From Chitinophaga fulva (lineage in GTDB: Bacteria; Bacteroidota; Bacteroidia; Chitinophagales; Chitinophagaceae), in assembly GCF_012927205.1 (NCBI RefSeq), contig NZ_JABBGC010000003.1, positions 806,001 through 870,000 of the forward strand: 64,000 bases of DNA. Reading direction: 5' to 3'. Made by a program: the position numbers and the translations under genes. Under the pieces are notes generated by a model, which was given only the letters and a program-made list of their open reading frames with translations, was not told the DNA's origin and searched no databases. Below, piece after piece: positions 1 through 8,576 of the stretch. The number at the start of each line of letters is the position of its first letter. Position 1 is the first letter of the stretch.

Positions 1-609
1 GTCGAAGCTCAGATACTGATCGTAGGAGATCGTTTGCCAGTTGAACAGTACGATACCGCTGTCTTCTAGCAACCGTAGCGCGCTGACGGTGGAGAGTGGA
101 TGTTGAGAGGTGACGTCTTCTATGAAATGACCGTCGCTACGCTGGTAGGTAAACCAGTAATAGTGTGTCGCGGTGTGGTCTGGGCACAACTCCGCCAGTG
201 GCATGGGCCGGTGGATACCGTTGATCCGTAGGGGTTGTTCCAGCAGCAACGAATAGTAATGTTGCAGCTCATGTAACGACTCCATCACCAGTGGTTCGGA
301 TTGCTCATCATACACGTCTTCGACGTAGTACCCGTTACCCAAGCGCTGCAATCGCAGACCGTTACCGGATCCATACAACCCTTTCTTACCGGCGATAGGC
401 TTAAATCCGGCCAACTGTAGCACCCTCGGTGTGAGCGGCACACCTGCAACGTCTTTGAAATGCATCCAAATGGTGTTACCACCTTCCGGCGCGTCAGCCA
501 ACAACAGTTCGTCTTTTTCCGCATTGATACTACGGACGAACATCACGCTGGCGTCTTCATGTAATGGACAATCCACTACATCTCCAATGCTAAATTGCTC
601 TTTGTTCAT
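1..609 (-). CDS. Hypothetical protein, 3' end beyond window (partial)
   Basis: Reading down from an ATG at 609, the frame stays open for 203 codons to the window edge, so only the N-terminal part is visible. It starts MNKEQFSIGDVVDCPLHED. There is no signal peptide or membrane segment, and the composition is that of a soluble cytoplasmic protein rich in acidic and aromatic residues. A stretch around residues 30-70 (FVRSINAEKDELLLADAPEG, then HFKDVAGVPLTPRVLQLAGF) looks like compact beta structure. I do not recognise the family. A well-formed Bacteroidota promoter sits just upstream, which supports a real gene and this start. Function unknown. Confidence 0.75.
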   Translation of the reverse strand, partial: MNKEQFSIGDVVDCPLHEDASVMFVRSINAEKDELLLADAPEGGNTIWMHFKDVAGVPLTPRVLQLAGFKPIAGKKGLYGSGNGLRLQRLGNGYYVEDVYDEQSEPLVMESLHELQHYYSLLLEQPLRINGIHRPMPLAELCPDHTATHYYWFTYQRSDGHFIEDVTSQHPLSTVSALRLLEDSGIVLFNWQTISYDQYLSFD

Positions 610-633
610 AAGTTTATTTTATATCTATGAACG

Positions 634-664
634 CAAATATAGTGGTTGGATTCATATCTCCAAA
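634..664 (-). promoter_or_regulatory. Bacteroidota-type promoter of the gene at 1-609
   Basis: On the minus strand, TTTG (661-664) is followed 19 bases later by TATATTTG (634-641). This matches the Bacteroidota -33/-7 consensus TTTG-N19-TAnnTTTG. Transcription would start near 627, giving a leader of under 20 nt before the ATG at 609. Confidence 0.65.
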
Positions 665-967
665 CACAATATAGAAAAGCAACACAAGTGATGACACTCA
701 AAAATGATCGAAATAAAATCATTATGATTTTGATAGAATCAATTTGTTAGGATGTCTTACAAAACAACAGCCACTAGAGTAAAAATTAAACCAGATTATC
801 TTAGTGATCTAAAAATTATCTTTCGGATTTCTAAAAAATTTTTGAGCAAGGGGCATGCAAAGGCATAAAACAACAAAAGCCGATGAAAAAAGGGAGCAAC
901 AATGAAAACACATTCTTATCATGACAAAGTCCACTGACAGAGCACCAAAATCAACTTCCAATAAAAA
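665..967. other. AT-rich intergenic stretch without a gene
   Basis: About 300 bases of AT-rich sequence lie between the promoter of the first gene and the terminator of the lipoprotein gene. I see no coding frame with convincing composition. A 71-codon minus-strand frame over 809-1024 runs through the terminator hairpin and reads as random. No RNA gene or repeat is recognised. Confidence 0.5.
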
Positions 968-992
968 AGGCGACCCCGTTATGGGATCGCCT
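968..992 (-). terminator. Intrinsic terminator of the lipoprotein gene
   Basis: A 10-bp stem (968-977 with 983-992, one G-U pair on the minus strand) with a 5-nt loop is followed on the minus strand by six U residues. It lies about 20 bases past the stop codon at 1014. Confidence 0.8.
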
Positions 993-1013
993 CTAAATAT
1001 CTCTTGATAACGC

Positions 1014-1553
1014 TTAATACGCATTATTCACCGTCAACTCATACGCCTCCCTCGCTCCGGCTATCCCTCCCAGCACTTCCAGCTTCTTCGTCAGCGTCGT
1101 AGTCGGCAGGCTCACATGAAACTTCCCGTCTTTGTCTTTGGTCACGGTAGCAGTGGCAGCGGTGCCGCCATAGGTGTACATCACTGCGCCGGTGCTGACG
1201 GCAGTGCCTACGGTGCAATTAATAACGATCGTCCTGTTGGAGGCATCAGCTGCCAGCATTTCCTCTGAACCGAGGCTATACTGCCCTTCGCCGAGGAAGC
1301 CGTGAAAAACAATGGTAAGCGCGCTACCGGAGAAGGCGCCATAGTTGCCACCGGTACCGACCGTGCTGACGGCGATGGAGGTGATTTTGCCATCGGCGGA
1401 AGATGTCTGGGCGGAAGTACCTTTTACGTAGGCGTAGGTTCCCAGTTTCCAGGTGGCATCACCCTCGGGGGAAACTTTATCGTCATTCTTTTTGCCGCAG
1501 GAAAACAGCATCGCTGAAATGATGACCAGCAGGAGAGGTAAAATGTTCTTCAT
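1014..1553 (-). CDS. Small secreted lipoprotein of unknown function
   Basis: A 179-residue protein that starts MKNILPLLLVIISAMLFSCG. This is a signal peptide with a lipobox ending at Cys19, followed by the charged linker KKNDDK, so it should be a lipid-anchored envelope protein. The mature part is rich in Gly, Ser, Thr and Ala with beta-strand character (for example GDATWKLGTYAYVKG) and has no recognised domain. The ATG at 1553 is preferred over an in-frame start 48 bases upstream because it begins exactly at the signal peptide. It lies just downstream of tRNA-Ser on the same strand, with a hairpin between them, and has its own terminator at 968-992. Confidence 0.85.
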   Translation of the reverse strand: MKNILPLLLVIISAMLFSCGKKNDDKVSPEGDATWKLGTYAYVKGTSAQTSSADGKITSIAVSTVGTGGNYGAFSGSALTIVFHGFLGEGQYSLGSEEMLAADASNRTIVINCTVGTAVSTGAVMYTYGGTAATATVTKDKDGKFHVSLPTTTLTKKLEVLGGIAGAREAYELTVNNAY

Positions 1554-1580
1554 GATATGATTTGGGTTAAAAAAGAAAAA

Positions 1581-1608
1581 AGCCCCGCTGTTTTGCAACA
1601 ACAGAGCT
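1581..1608 (-). terminator. Hairpin and U-tract after tRNA-Ser
   Basis: On the minus strand a stem of about nine pairs (several G-U) with a GC-rich 3' arm is followed by a run of U residues (A-tract 1571-1580 on the plus strand). It sits 10 bases past the tRNA 3' end and would terminate tRNA transcripts before the lipoprotein gene. Confidence 0.55.
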
Positions 1609-1617
1609 TAAAGCTTG

Positions 1618-1702
1618 CGGAGAGTCAGGGATTCGAACCCCGGGACCTGTTACAGTCAACAGTTTTCAAGACTGCCGCAATCGACCGCTCTGCCAACTCT
1701 CC
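1618..1702 (-). tRNA. tRNA-Ser (anticodon UGA)
   Basis: The reverse complement folds as a class II tRNA. The acceptor stem GGAGAGT pairs with ACTCTCC (1696-1702 with 1619-1625), followed by discriminator G. The anticodon loop is CTTGAAAAC with anticodon TGA. A long variable arm and a GTTCGAATC T-loop are present. The long variable arm and UGA anticodon identify a serine tRNA reading UCA-type codons. CCA is not encoded at the 3' end. Confidence 0.95.
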
Positions 1703-1711
1703 GTGAGACCG

Positions 1712-1719
1712 CAAATGTA
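1712..1719 (-). promoter_or_regulatory. Probable -7 element of the tRNA-Ser promoter
   Basis: TACATTTG on the minus strand matches the Bacteroidota -7 consensus TAnnTTTG and lies 10 bases upstream of the tRNA 5' end. I see no clear -33 TTTG. Confidence 0.45.
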
Positions 1720-1936
1720 TAAAAGGGAATGATTTAAAAAAAATTTTCAGCCCGCTTTTTTTAAAAAATTTATATCCTGAAGCAACCGCCCCTGCTGCCG
1801 AACAGCGGCCAAAATGCCATCAAAACAGCCATGGCAGACACTTTCAGCACCGGTACATTTTTATCATTATATAGCACCCTGAGTGACAAGTAATTAGCCC
1901 TGCTGGCAAACATATTCATTTTCCGTAATTTTAAAG

Positions 1937-2377
1937 ATGGACAATATATTCTTTGAAGGACCTGTCATGTGGTCTCAAATAGACGCCAACATGCACTTGC
2001 GGCACTCCGCCTATGCTGATTTTGCTGCCCAGGCCAGGCTGGCCATGCTCGATAAAGTCGGAATGAACGCCCGTCAGTTCCAGGAACTGCACATCGGCCC
2101 CATCCTCTTCCGGGAGGAAACGATCTATCTCCGGGAGGCTGGCGCCAACGATACGCTCCGTGTCACCTGCGAGCTGACCAAATGCCGCCCCGACGGCTCC
2201 CGCTGGTCGGTACGCCATGAGATATACCGGAAAGACGGCATTAAATCAGCCGTGGTGAATGTGGACGGCGCCTGGATAGACACGAAAGCACGGAAACTGA
2301 CGGCCCTATCAGACGAAATGATGGAAAAATTCACGTCCCTCCCACGCAGTGAGGACTTTACTGACGCCGCTTCATAA
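1937..2377 (+). CDS. Acyl-CoA thioesterase, hotdog fold (YbgC/FadM-like)
   Basis: A 146-residue protein of usual length for the 4-hydroxybenzoyl-CoA thioesterase-like family. The N-terminal motif QIDANMHLRHSAYADF matches the D-x-N-x-H catalytic helix start of these single-hotdog enzymes (Asp near residue 17). The central helix and the later beta-sheet segments (RVTCELTKCRPDGSRWSVRH) are conserved. It would hydrolyse acyl-CoA or related thioesters in the cytoplasm. The substrate cannot be read from the sequence. It converges on the ATPase gene and overlaps its stop by 6 bases. Confidence 0.85.
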   Translation: MDNIFFEGPVMWSQIDANMHLRHSAYADFAAQARLAMLDKVGMNARQFQELHIGPILFREETIYLREAGANDTLRVTCELTKCRPDGSRWSVRHEIYRKDGIKSAVVNVDGAWIDTKARKLTALSDEMMEKFTSLPRSEDFTDAAS

Positions 2378-2908
2378 GTTAGCCAGGATGAAAGCTACCC
2401 TACCGGCGATGCTGTCAAACGGTACTACCGCCAGCTCATACCCATTAGCGGTATAAGCCGCCTGCATGGCCTCATAAGTGGCCACAGCTGTGGCATAGTC
2501 CTGCTTGCGCTCCGTGTCGCCCTGGTAAATTTCCTCCCAGGGCGGAAAAATAAAAACACGCGGATGGTACCGCAGGGTGGCGGCATATTCCTGTAGTACC
2601 GCCGGTACCGGAAGGTTTTCCAATGCCGAATAGCCAATCAGGTCGGGAATCCCCCGGTCAAAGAATACCGGCTGCCCGTCAAGAGGCTGCTGTTCAAAAT
2701 CCTGCAGGGCTGCTGCCAGCATCCTGTCGCGGAACAATACCTTGTTGGCCCAGGGCAACGCTGCTCCCCCGCTGGCTACCTGCTCCTGGATAATCTGTCT
2801 GCCGGATTCCGGCACGACCGTAAATCCTTTTGCTGCTAAGGCTGTAATCACCGATGTTTTGCCCGCACCCGGACCACCGGTAAATACATACCCGTTCTGT
2901 CTGATCAT
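2372..2908 (-). CDS. AAA/NadR-like P-loop ATPase, small
   Basis: A 178-residue soluble protein starting MIRQNGYVFTGGPGAGKTSV, with the Walker A motif GGPGAGKT at residues 11-18. A VFFDRGIPDLIGY segment near residue 80 resembles the Walker B/lid region of the AAA_28 group of predicted ATPases or kinases. A REKQDYATA-type basic lid (residues about 131-140) follows, as in small-molecule kinases. Proteins of this family are usually single-gene predicted ATPases related to NadR ribosylnicotinamide kinase. The substrate is unknown. It ends inside the last codons of the convergent thioesterase gene. Confidence 0.8.
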   Translation of the reverse strand: MIRQNGYVFTGGPGAGKTSVITALAAKGFTVVPESGRQIIQEQVASGGAALPWANKVLFRDRMLAAALQDFEQQPLDGQPVFFDRGIPDLIGYSALENLPVPAVLQEYAATLRYHPRVFIFPPWEEIYQGDTERKQDYATAVATYEAMQAAYTANGYELAVVPFDSIAGRVAFILANL

Positions 2909-3008
2909 AACAATAAATAAAATGGAAAATAAAAAGATGGCAAAATGATGATGTGGCTATTCATCTTCAGAGAAAGAAGCACATAATGATACCTGATCAA
3001 CAACGTAG

Positions 3009-3028
3009 CCCAGGGCTTCAGCCCTGGG
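3009..3028. repeat. REP-like palindrome, copy 1
   Basis: CCCAGGGCTTCAGCCCTGGG is a perfect 9-2-9 inverted repeat preceded by TAG. The same core recurs at 8317, 8471, 31014 and 49515. It lies between the ATPase and the secreted protein gene, both on the minus strand. Confidence 0.85.
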
Positions 3029-3186
3029 ACGAAGATAAAGGTAACAAACAACGGACGAAAGCCTAATCATCCATCAGATGACGTCTTTGGGGAACAATAA
3101 TGGAAAGGGTGGGGAACAAATAACGGTGAGTTAAAAACAACAGATCACGAGTCCTTCTGCACTACATTCAGCGGTAAATATCCATC

Positions 3187-3726
3187 TTACCAACGTGTTA
3201 CCGGCTTTGCACTGGAAAACACCTGACGATCTGATTCCAAGGCCTTGATAAAAGGCAGATCGTTTTGTAGATACGCTCTGGAAGACTGTTCCAGGTAATT
3301 GTCCATCTGGAAAAATTTAGCAGCCCTGGTGGCACCTAGTATTCTGTTCATGCGCCTGAAATAACGCATTTGCAAACGACCAAATTCAAGATCATTGTTA
3401 ATGAGTTGTTTGGTCAGGCTGTTCATCTTCATTTCATCCAGACAGGAAAACTCTTGATTATACATCCGTAGTAAAGCGATTCGTTCCGCCAGCCATGGGC
3501 GTTTTTCATCTTCATACTCCAGGAATGCATCTGTAAAAGCCTTCTGTTCTACAGGGGAGATCTGTAGAAACTCGTCGTATAAGGCTCCTTTATCCTTGCC
3601 AAAAATTTTCGTTACCAGATCCGGCTCATTGTACAAATTGGCGTCGGCAGATATGGTCGTGGCTTGGGAGAAAACTTCCAGTCCCGCTGATAGCAGGACC
3701 ATCAACAAACAAAGTGTTTTTTTCAT
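3187..3726 (-). CDS. Secreted helical protein, possibly Spy/CpxP-like
   Basis: A 179-residue protein with a signal peptide (MKKTLCLLMVLLSAGLEVFS, cleavage after about residue 21) and no lipobox. The mature part is almost entirely helical and charged, for example SPVEQKAFTDAFLEYEDEKR and LEFGRLQMRYFRRMNRILG, with the segment ATRAAKFFQMDNYLEQ near residue 135. This pattern resembles Bacteroidota periplasmic Spy/CpxP-like helical proteins, but the LTxxQ motif itself is not clear, so the assignment is tentative. It stands alone on the minus strand. A 6-1-6 palindrome (GGCAGT-C-ACTGCC, 3753-3765) lies upstream of its start. Confidence 0.7.
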   Translation of the reverse strand: MKKTLCLLMVLLSAGLEVFSQATTISADANLYNEPDLVTKIFGKDKGALYDEFLQISPVEQKAFTDAFLEYEDEKRPWLAERIALLRMYNQEFSCLDEMKMNSLTKQLINNDLEFGRLQMRYFRRMNRILGATRAAKFFQMDNYLEQSSRAYLQNDLPFIKALESDRQVFSSAKPVTRW

Positions 3727-4076
3727 GTTACCTGGGTTTTTAAAGTGTTATCGGCAGTCACTGCCCGCTCGCCGCGAAACTTTCATTTCTCAGGTTCCTT
3801 TGTTGTAACAAAATGCACATCATCTTGACAAATATCCCTGTCCTCGTTTTGAGGCTGGCTTACTCCTTTCGCTGCGACAGCAGTAGTATTTTTTTATGCT
3901 AAAGTTTTTCTTGAAGATGTTCCGACTGGCCTGTCAGTACATCTGCCCTTGAGGATGGCAATCAGTTATGAAGTAGTGAGGCGTTGGTTATGAAGTAACA
4001 AATAAAATATCTCAGGTTTACGAAGGTAAGTAGAATAACAATACAAAAACAAATTTATTTTTTAGAAAAAATGAAA
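3727..4076. other. Intergenic stretch without a gene
   Basis: Some 350 bases between two minus-strand genes. Visible elements are the palindrome GGCAGTCACTGCC at 3753-3765 close to the downstream gene start, and a direct repeat of GTTATGAAGTA near 3966 and 3989. No coding frame or RNA gene is recognised. Confidence 0.45.
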
Positions 4077-4111
4077 AGGCGATAAGCCCGGTAATGCTGG
4101 ACTTATCGCCT
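4077..4111 (-). terminator. Intrinsic terminator of the small gene at 4131
   Basis: A 13-bp stem (4077-4089 with 4099-4111, one G-U pair) closes a 9-nt loop, followed on the minus strand by a U-rich tract. It begins about 20 bases past the stop codon. Confidence 0.8.
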
Positions 4112-4130
4112 CTCTCCTACGGAGAAATAC

Positions 4131-4397
4131 CTAGTTAAGTGAATGGCCGTGAGCCTTTAAAAACGAGCTGTGAGCCTCCTTTGTCCAAAGTTGGTAGTCA
4201 TCCAAACTAATTCCCAATTTCTCATCTCTTACTACCTCTTTATTATCCCGACAATCCCAATATCCTTTTGCCAGCTCCTGCACACTGATCAGTGTATCCG
4301 GCGCGGTGGACTCATACTGCTCTGAATAACTCTTATAATTGCCGGTTGCCAGTTCCTGGATCTCATTCTTTACTGCTTGTACGGTTTGTTTAGCCAT
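4131..4397 (-). CDS. Small hypothetical protein (88 aa)
   Basis: The protein starts MAKQTVQAVKNEIQELATGN and has 88 residues, no signal peptide and no membrane segment. It is mostly helical with mixed charge. A strong terminator follows directly, which supports an expressed gene. The ATG at 4397 is chosen over an in-frame start 33 bases upstream, because the upstream extension lacks a matching coding pattern. The family is not recognised. Confidence 0.65.
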   Translation of the reverse strand: MAKQTVQAVKNEIQELATGNYKSYSEQYESTAPDTLISVQELAKGYWDCRDNKEVVRDEKLGISLDDYQLWTKEAHSSFLKAHGHSLN

Positions 4398-4515
4398 GGT
4401 TAAAATTTTTAGTTCGATGGCTAAAAACAAAAATGAAGCCTTTCCCGGCCAGCAACGTCGTTTTTAAGATTTCATTATCATAATATTTTGTTAAGGACTC
4501 CTACGCAACAGCCTG

Positions 4516-5268
4516 CTAAAAGAGGGCTGTTTTCATATAAACCTTACCCCAATTCCCCCAGTCACTCAGTGCCTTGGACATATTCTCCATCAATTCCTTC
4601 CTTGTCACCTTCTTCCCTTTCGCAGGCGGTTTCAGGCTTTCAGGCTTCACCTCGTCTACCAGCACCTTGGTGGCAAACCAGGTGATATGCTCATGAGGCA
4701 ACGCCAGTCCCAATATCATCCCCGGAAGCCCGGAGAAAGACTCAGGGCCACCGGCAGTAACAATGGCATCGGTATAAAAAGCGACCACATAAATAGAGTC
4801 CATAATAATGGCATTAGCCCTCCGGCAATCAAAACCGGCTATCTTCCTGGTTTCATCTGTGATCTTCCAGCGTATGGTACGGGTGGAATCATCCTGTAGA
4901 AAAAGCCGGTCAAATACCTGCTTCTGGGCAACGCTATGTTGTGCGGCAAGATCGGTATAAACAACATTCTTTTCCGCCGGCCATTCACGTAACTGGTTAT
5001 TATCCGCCAGCTGGCGCCCGGGCTTGTAGTAGGTGACATTACCATTAAACACCAGGTCAAAATAAGACGTCTTGAATTGAGGCTGCGACCTCTTCTCCAG
5101 CTCTTTCCAGCTTTGCCCTTCTCCATCTCCCCACATTTCATCGAGCAAAGCGTGTATGTTCTGTTTCTTCTCAAACTCTATACGCCCCTTGTCCAGGAAG
5201 GTAGTATGCTGCGCCTGCACACCATGGCACAGCAACAATAAAACGATATACAAAAAGATTTTTCTCAT
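4516..5268 (-). CDS. GLPGLI family protein
   Basis: A 250-residue secreted protein with signal peptide MRKIFLYIVLLLLCHGVQAQ. It carries the family signature as FSGLPGMILGL near residue 185, preceded by the usual YKITDETRKIAGFDCRRA-like segment (here WKITDETRKIAGFDCRRA) and an AFYTDAI strand. GLPGLI proteins are periplasmic or outer-membrane associated and are usually encoded directly after an outer-membrane beta-barrel receptor. That is the case here: the start codon lies four bases after the stop of the receptor gene at 5273, so the two are one operon and probably work together. The molecular role of the family is not known. Confidence 0.88.
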   Translation of the reverse strand: MRKIFLYIVLLLLCHGVQAQHTTFLDKGRIEFEKKQNIHALLDEMWGDGEGQSWKELEKRSQPQFKTSYFDLVFNGNVTYYKPGRQLADNNQLREWPAEKNVVYTDLAAQHSVAQKQVFDRLFLQDDSTRTIRWKITDETRKIAGFDCRRANAIIMDSIYVVAFYTDAIVTAGGPESFSGLPGMILGLALPHEHITWFATKVLVDEVKPESLKPPAKGKKVTRKELMENMSKALSDWGNWGKVYMKTALF

Positions 5269-5272
5269 GAGA

Positions 5273-8065
5273 TTAATTTTTAGCCACACTACCACCACCT
5301 ACTTTGTTGAAATTCCATATTACACTGAGCATACCATAACGACCGATCGTGGAATACGTGTTCTGGGTAATGTAGTTACTGTTGACAGACCGGTTGAAGC
5401 CAATGTTCTGGTTCAGGATATCTTTCACAGCTGCTTTCACTTCCAGCGCGTCCTTCTTGCCGAACTTCCTCACAACAGCTGCATTCCACTGTATCACGTT
5501 ATTATTGCTGGTAAACACTTCTGTCTTCTGCCGGAAATTACACACCACATCTGATTCAACCGAGAATTTCCAGGGCAGAAAATATCTTTCCGCTGCAGTA
5601 ACATTGTATGTCCAGTAGTTCGTGCGGGTGGACTGTTGCACGGAGGAGCTACTGGTATTGTAAGTGGCTTCTAATGACAGGTAATGCTCATATTTCTTTT
5701 CTTTGGAGCCCATCAGATCAATACCCGCCGTGCCATTGAAGGTTTTTGTCGTATTCAGTTGATCGTTGATGTAGTTGGCATTACGGTAATAACCCCCTCT
5801 CAGGGTATACCCCAGGTTAAGATTGAGCGGCTTTATTTTCCAGCCCATATTGAGATTTAAATTAGCATTCTCGTTGCCATTGATATTGATGAACTGCGTA
5901 GTACGTTTTCCTTTGGCGTCAATAGAAGAGGCCTCTCCGAAATCATTGCTGGTAGAGGAATAACTCACACTCAGCCAGAGAGAGCGCTCCGAAAGCACTT
6001 TAAAGTCGAAATAGCTGGCATGGAAGTTATTTCTGAATGAAGGCTTCAGCGCAGGGTTACCGATCTTAACATCCTGGTCATCGTCGTTGGTACGTATGGG
6101 CTGTAGCTGATTCATGGTTGGCTGGCCGGTATTACCATTGTAGTTAATGCTCAACCGCCGCTGCTGACTGAAAGTATACCGTAAAGACGCAGCCGGGAAC
6201 CAGTTCACAAAACTGCGGTCATGGTTGGTGTTCCGGTAAACATCATCCTGCTGGAAAGTAGTAAACCCAACATTATTGATTGCCTGTATCCGTACCTTTT
6301 TGCCATTGTACACATACCCCAACCCTGCTCTATGGGTAAGCATATTAAATACATAACTGTTGCTGTAGGTACTGTCCAACATATCATATTTACCGGCATC
6401 ACCGGCATTAAAGGAGTTGCGGTATGATTTGCTGTTGGCTATAGCCAAACCGTAGTTGGCCACCAGGGAAGACAATTTCGATATCGGCTCTGTATAGGTG
6501 ACATTACCCGAAGCATTGATGCTCTCTGTTCTGAAAACCTTGCGTTGATCAGTAAGATAAGAGGAATCCACATCTCCACTCTTTTTGAAATACTCTGTGA
6601 AGGAATGCAGCGCCCCATCACCATCGCTAAGGGTATAATTCTCCGCCACATTTACCGAAACGGTGCGTCCTTTTTTCTTCAGCTTCTTGCGCCATAACAG
6701 GTTACTGTTCAACTGACGGGTATCATCGGCAACAGAAAGCTGACGATTATTCCGGTTTACCAGCGAACTGTCGCCGTCCAGGAATTCTGAGTAGAAGTTA
6801 CTGTTCGTCTTTTTATGGTCTATTCCGCCGTTCATATCCAACCGGAGGGAAGAAGAAGAATCCAGTTGTATTTCATAACGGCCATCTATACGGTTACGCA
6901 GCACGTTGTTATTAAAGCTCTCCCGCTGGTTACGGTAGCTCGTGGTATTGTTAGGCAGGATGTTTTTAGTAGTGGTGGTGCTGTTACCATCCATATAAAG
7001 TTTCATGAACTTATAATTACCACCGATATTCTGTTTATCCTGGTTCCACTTATTATTGAAATGAAGACCTCCGGTTTGTACCAATGGATAACCTTTACCA
7101 CTGTATCGACCGTCCCATCCGGAAAACTCGTCATCATTCCCGCCGCCGATGAACATAATGTCGGAACCTTCCGCGCTAAAGTTATCTGCCTGGCTTTGCC
7201 CGTATTTGTCGGACTCCTGCCAGTCAAGCCCGGTTTTGCCGGTATTGGAAACGATGCCATAGGCAGCCACTTTCATTTTCTTTTTGAACATATTCAGCAT
7301 GACCTGGTTGTCATGGAACCCGTTGGTACCGGCTCCCAGCTCCACTTTCCCGAAATAGCCGTTTTTCTTGTCTTCTTTTAGTTTGAGGTTGAGCGTTTTA
7401 CTGGCCTGGCCATCATCTACACCGGTAAAGGCGGCCTGTTCGCTCTTTTTGTCGTAGAGCTGTACTTTATCCACCATGTCTGCACGCAGGTTTTTGGTCA
7501 CCAACGTGGGATCATCACCAAAAAACTCCTCCCCGTCTACCAGCACTTTTTTGACCTTCTGCCCCTGGGCAGTGATCTGTCCTTTATTATCCACCTGGAT
7601 ACCGGGCAGTTTCTTCAACAGGTCTTCCACGCTGGCATTGGGTTGCGTCTGGTAACTGCCGGCATTAAATTCCGTCGTATCTCCTTTCATCTTGATGGCG
7701 GCTACTTTTTGTTGTATCACCACTTCCTGCAGGAGCCGGGACCGCAGGGTCATCATAATATGATCATAGCGGAGCACACTGGTGTCGGATAACGTGACCG
7801 GCTCAACGTAATCCGCAAAAGCCGGATAAGTGATCATCAACAGGTACTTGCCTGCCTGCAGGTTGTCAAAGACAAACCCGCCGGTTTCACCGGCACGGAC
7901 ATACTTGTAGAGGACAGAATCTTTTGCGTGCAGAAGGGCTACGACAGTGTTGGGAAGTTTAACGTGGTTTAACGTATCAGAAACATGACCACTGATTTTC
8001 GCGTGCTGTGCGTGACTGATACTGTAAACGGTCAAACAAAAAATGAATGACAATAGTTTTTTCAT
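5273..8065 (-). CDS. TonB-dependent receptor-like outer-membrane barrel with N-terminal carboxypeptidase-regulatory-like domain
   Basis: A 930-residue protein. Signal peptide MKKLLSFIFCLTVYSISHAQ is followed by a carboxypeptidase-regulatory-like beta-sandwich at about residues 22-105 (KISGHVSDTLNHVKLPNTVV). Next comes a plug-like region at about 115-220, with SVEDLLKKLPGIQVDNKGQI and KVLVDGEEFFGDD. A large outer-membrane barrel with many alternating aromatic strands runs to the end. This is the Bacteroidota outer-membrane beta-barrel family of TonB-dependent-like receptors normally paired with a GLPGLI protein, as here. The imported or exported substrate cannot be inferred. The upstream gap holds REP-like repeats rather than another gene. 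Confidence 0.9.
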   Translation of the reverse strand: MKKLLSFIFCLTVYSISHAQHAKISGHVSDTLNHVKLPNTVVALLHAKDSVLYKYVRAGETGGFVFDNLQAGKYLLMITYPAFADYVEPVTLSDTSVLRYDHIMMTLRSRLLQEVVIQQKVAAIKMKGDTTEFNAGSYQTQPNASVEDLLKKLPGIQVDNKGQITAQGQKVKKVLVDGEEFFGDDPTLVTKNLRADMVDKVQLYDKKSEQAAFTGVDDGQASKTLNLKLKEDKKNGYFGKVELGAGTNGFHDNQVMLNMFKKKMKVAAYGIVSNTGKTGLDWQESDKYGQSQADNFSAEGSDIMFIGGGNDDEFSGWDGRYSGKGYPLVQTGGLHFNNKWNQDKQNIGGNYKFMKLYMDGNSTTTTKNILPNNTTSYRNQRESFNNNVLRNRIDGRYEIQLDSSSSLRLDMNGGIDHKKTNSNFYSEFLDGDSSLVNRNNRQLSVADDTRQLNSNLLWRKKLKKKGRTVSVNVAENYTLSDGDGALHSFTEYFKKSGDVDSSYLTDQRKVFRTESINASGNVTYTEPISKLSSLVANYGLAIANSKSYRNSFNAGDAGKYDMLDSTYSNSYVFNMLTHRAGLGYVYNGKKVRIQAINNVGFTTFQQDDVYRNTNHDRSFVNWFPAASLRYTFSQQRRLSINYNGNTGQPTMNQLQPIRTNDDDQDVKIGNPALKPSFRNNFHASYFDFKVLSERSLWLSVSYSSTSNDFGEASSIDAKGKRTTQFININGNENANLNLNMGWKIKPLNLNLGYTLRGGYYRNANYINDQLNTTKTFNGTAGIDLMGSKEKKYEHYLSLEATYNTSSSSVQQSTRTNYWTYNVTAAERYFLPWKFSVESDVVCNFRQKTEVFTSNNNVIQWNAAVVRKFGKKDALEVKAAVKDILNQNIGFNRSVNSNYITQNTYSTIGRYGMLSVIWNFNKVGGGSVAKN

Positions 8066-8233
8066 TTGTTGGCGACTACAGGTTGTTTGGTAAGATACTT
8101 ATGGGAACAAATTCCACAATAAAATTTGAATTAAATATCAGGGAGATGATAAACATCTGTTAAATATAAGTCTACTTATCATGTAGGGAAACGGTAATTA
8201 TATCATCGTCCCAGCGCCAAAACCCCGAGCCGC

Positions 8234-8258
8234 GATGTTAGCCGGGCTTCAGCCTGAA
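8234..8258. repeat. Decayed REP-like element, copy 2
   Basis: GATGTTAGCCGGGCTTCAGCC resembles the REP unit (TTAGCC, then GGGCTTCAGCC) but its palindrome is broken. It lies about 60 bases from a perfect copy, in the gap before the dehydratase gene. Confidence 0.5.
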
Positions 8259-8316
8259 AACAAATTATCGTGTAAAATAACCGCCCTGAACTGCAATCCT
8301 GTTTCATGCTAAATTT

Positions 8317-8346
8317 CCCAGGGCTGAAGCCCTGGGCTAAGATGTT
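8317..8346 (-). repeat. REP-like palindrome, copy 3 (inverted)
   Basis: The core (9-2-9 arms, central GA) at 8317-8336 is followed by CTAAGATGTT. The whole 30-bp unit is the exact reverse complement of the unit at 8461-8490, so the two copies face each other. Confidence 0.85.
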
Positions 8347-8460
8347 GTTCAGTTTCTTTAGGATGAGGAGTACTACCGTTTATGTTGAATATATCCAATC
8401 CTGGAACTAAGATGCTGTTCTGCTTACAATAACAACACCCACAATTGAAAGGAATTGAAT

Positions 8461-8490
8461 AACATCTTAGCCCAGGGCTTCAGCCCTGGG
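8461..8490 (+). repeat. REP-like palindrome, copy 4
   Basis: AACATCTTAG followed by the perfect 20-bp core at 8471-8490. It forms a head-to-head pair with 8317-8346, separated by 114 bases. Confidence 0.85.
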
Positions 8491-8550
8491 AACGTTGGGA
8501 ACGTCGGGAACGTTGGGGAATGCGGGAACGTTGGGGAATGCGGGAACGCG
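8488..8550. repeat. Tandem 9-bp repeat, seven units
   Basis: Seven consecutive units of the type GGGAACGTT or GGGGAATGC run directly out of the last GGG of REP copy 4. They stop 26 bases before the dehydratase start codon. The units differ slightly, so this is an imperfect minisatellite. Confidence 0.85.
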
Positions 8551-8576
8551 GAATTTTTTTTTGTATATTCAGCAAC

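Noticed and set aside
809..1024. A 71-codon minus-strand frame
   Set aside because: It runs through the terminator hairpin of the lipoprotein gene, has no coding-like composition and no promoter of its own.
8488..8550. CRISPR-like array
   Set aside because: Units are only 9 bp with no spacers, so it is a minisatellite and not a CRISPR array. No cas genes are present.
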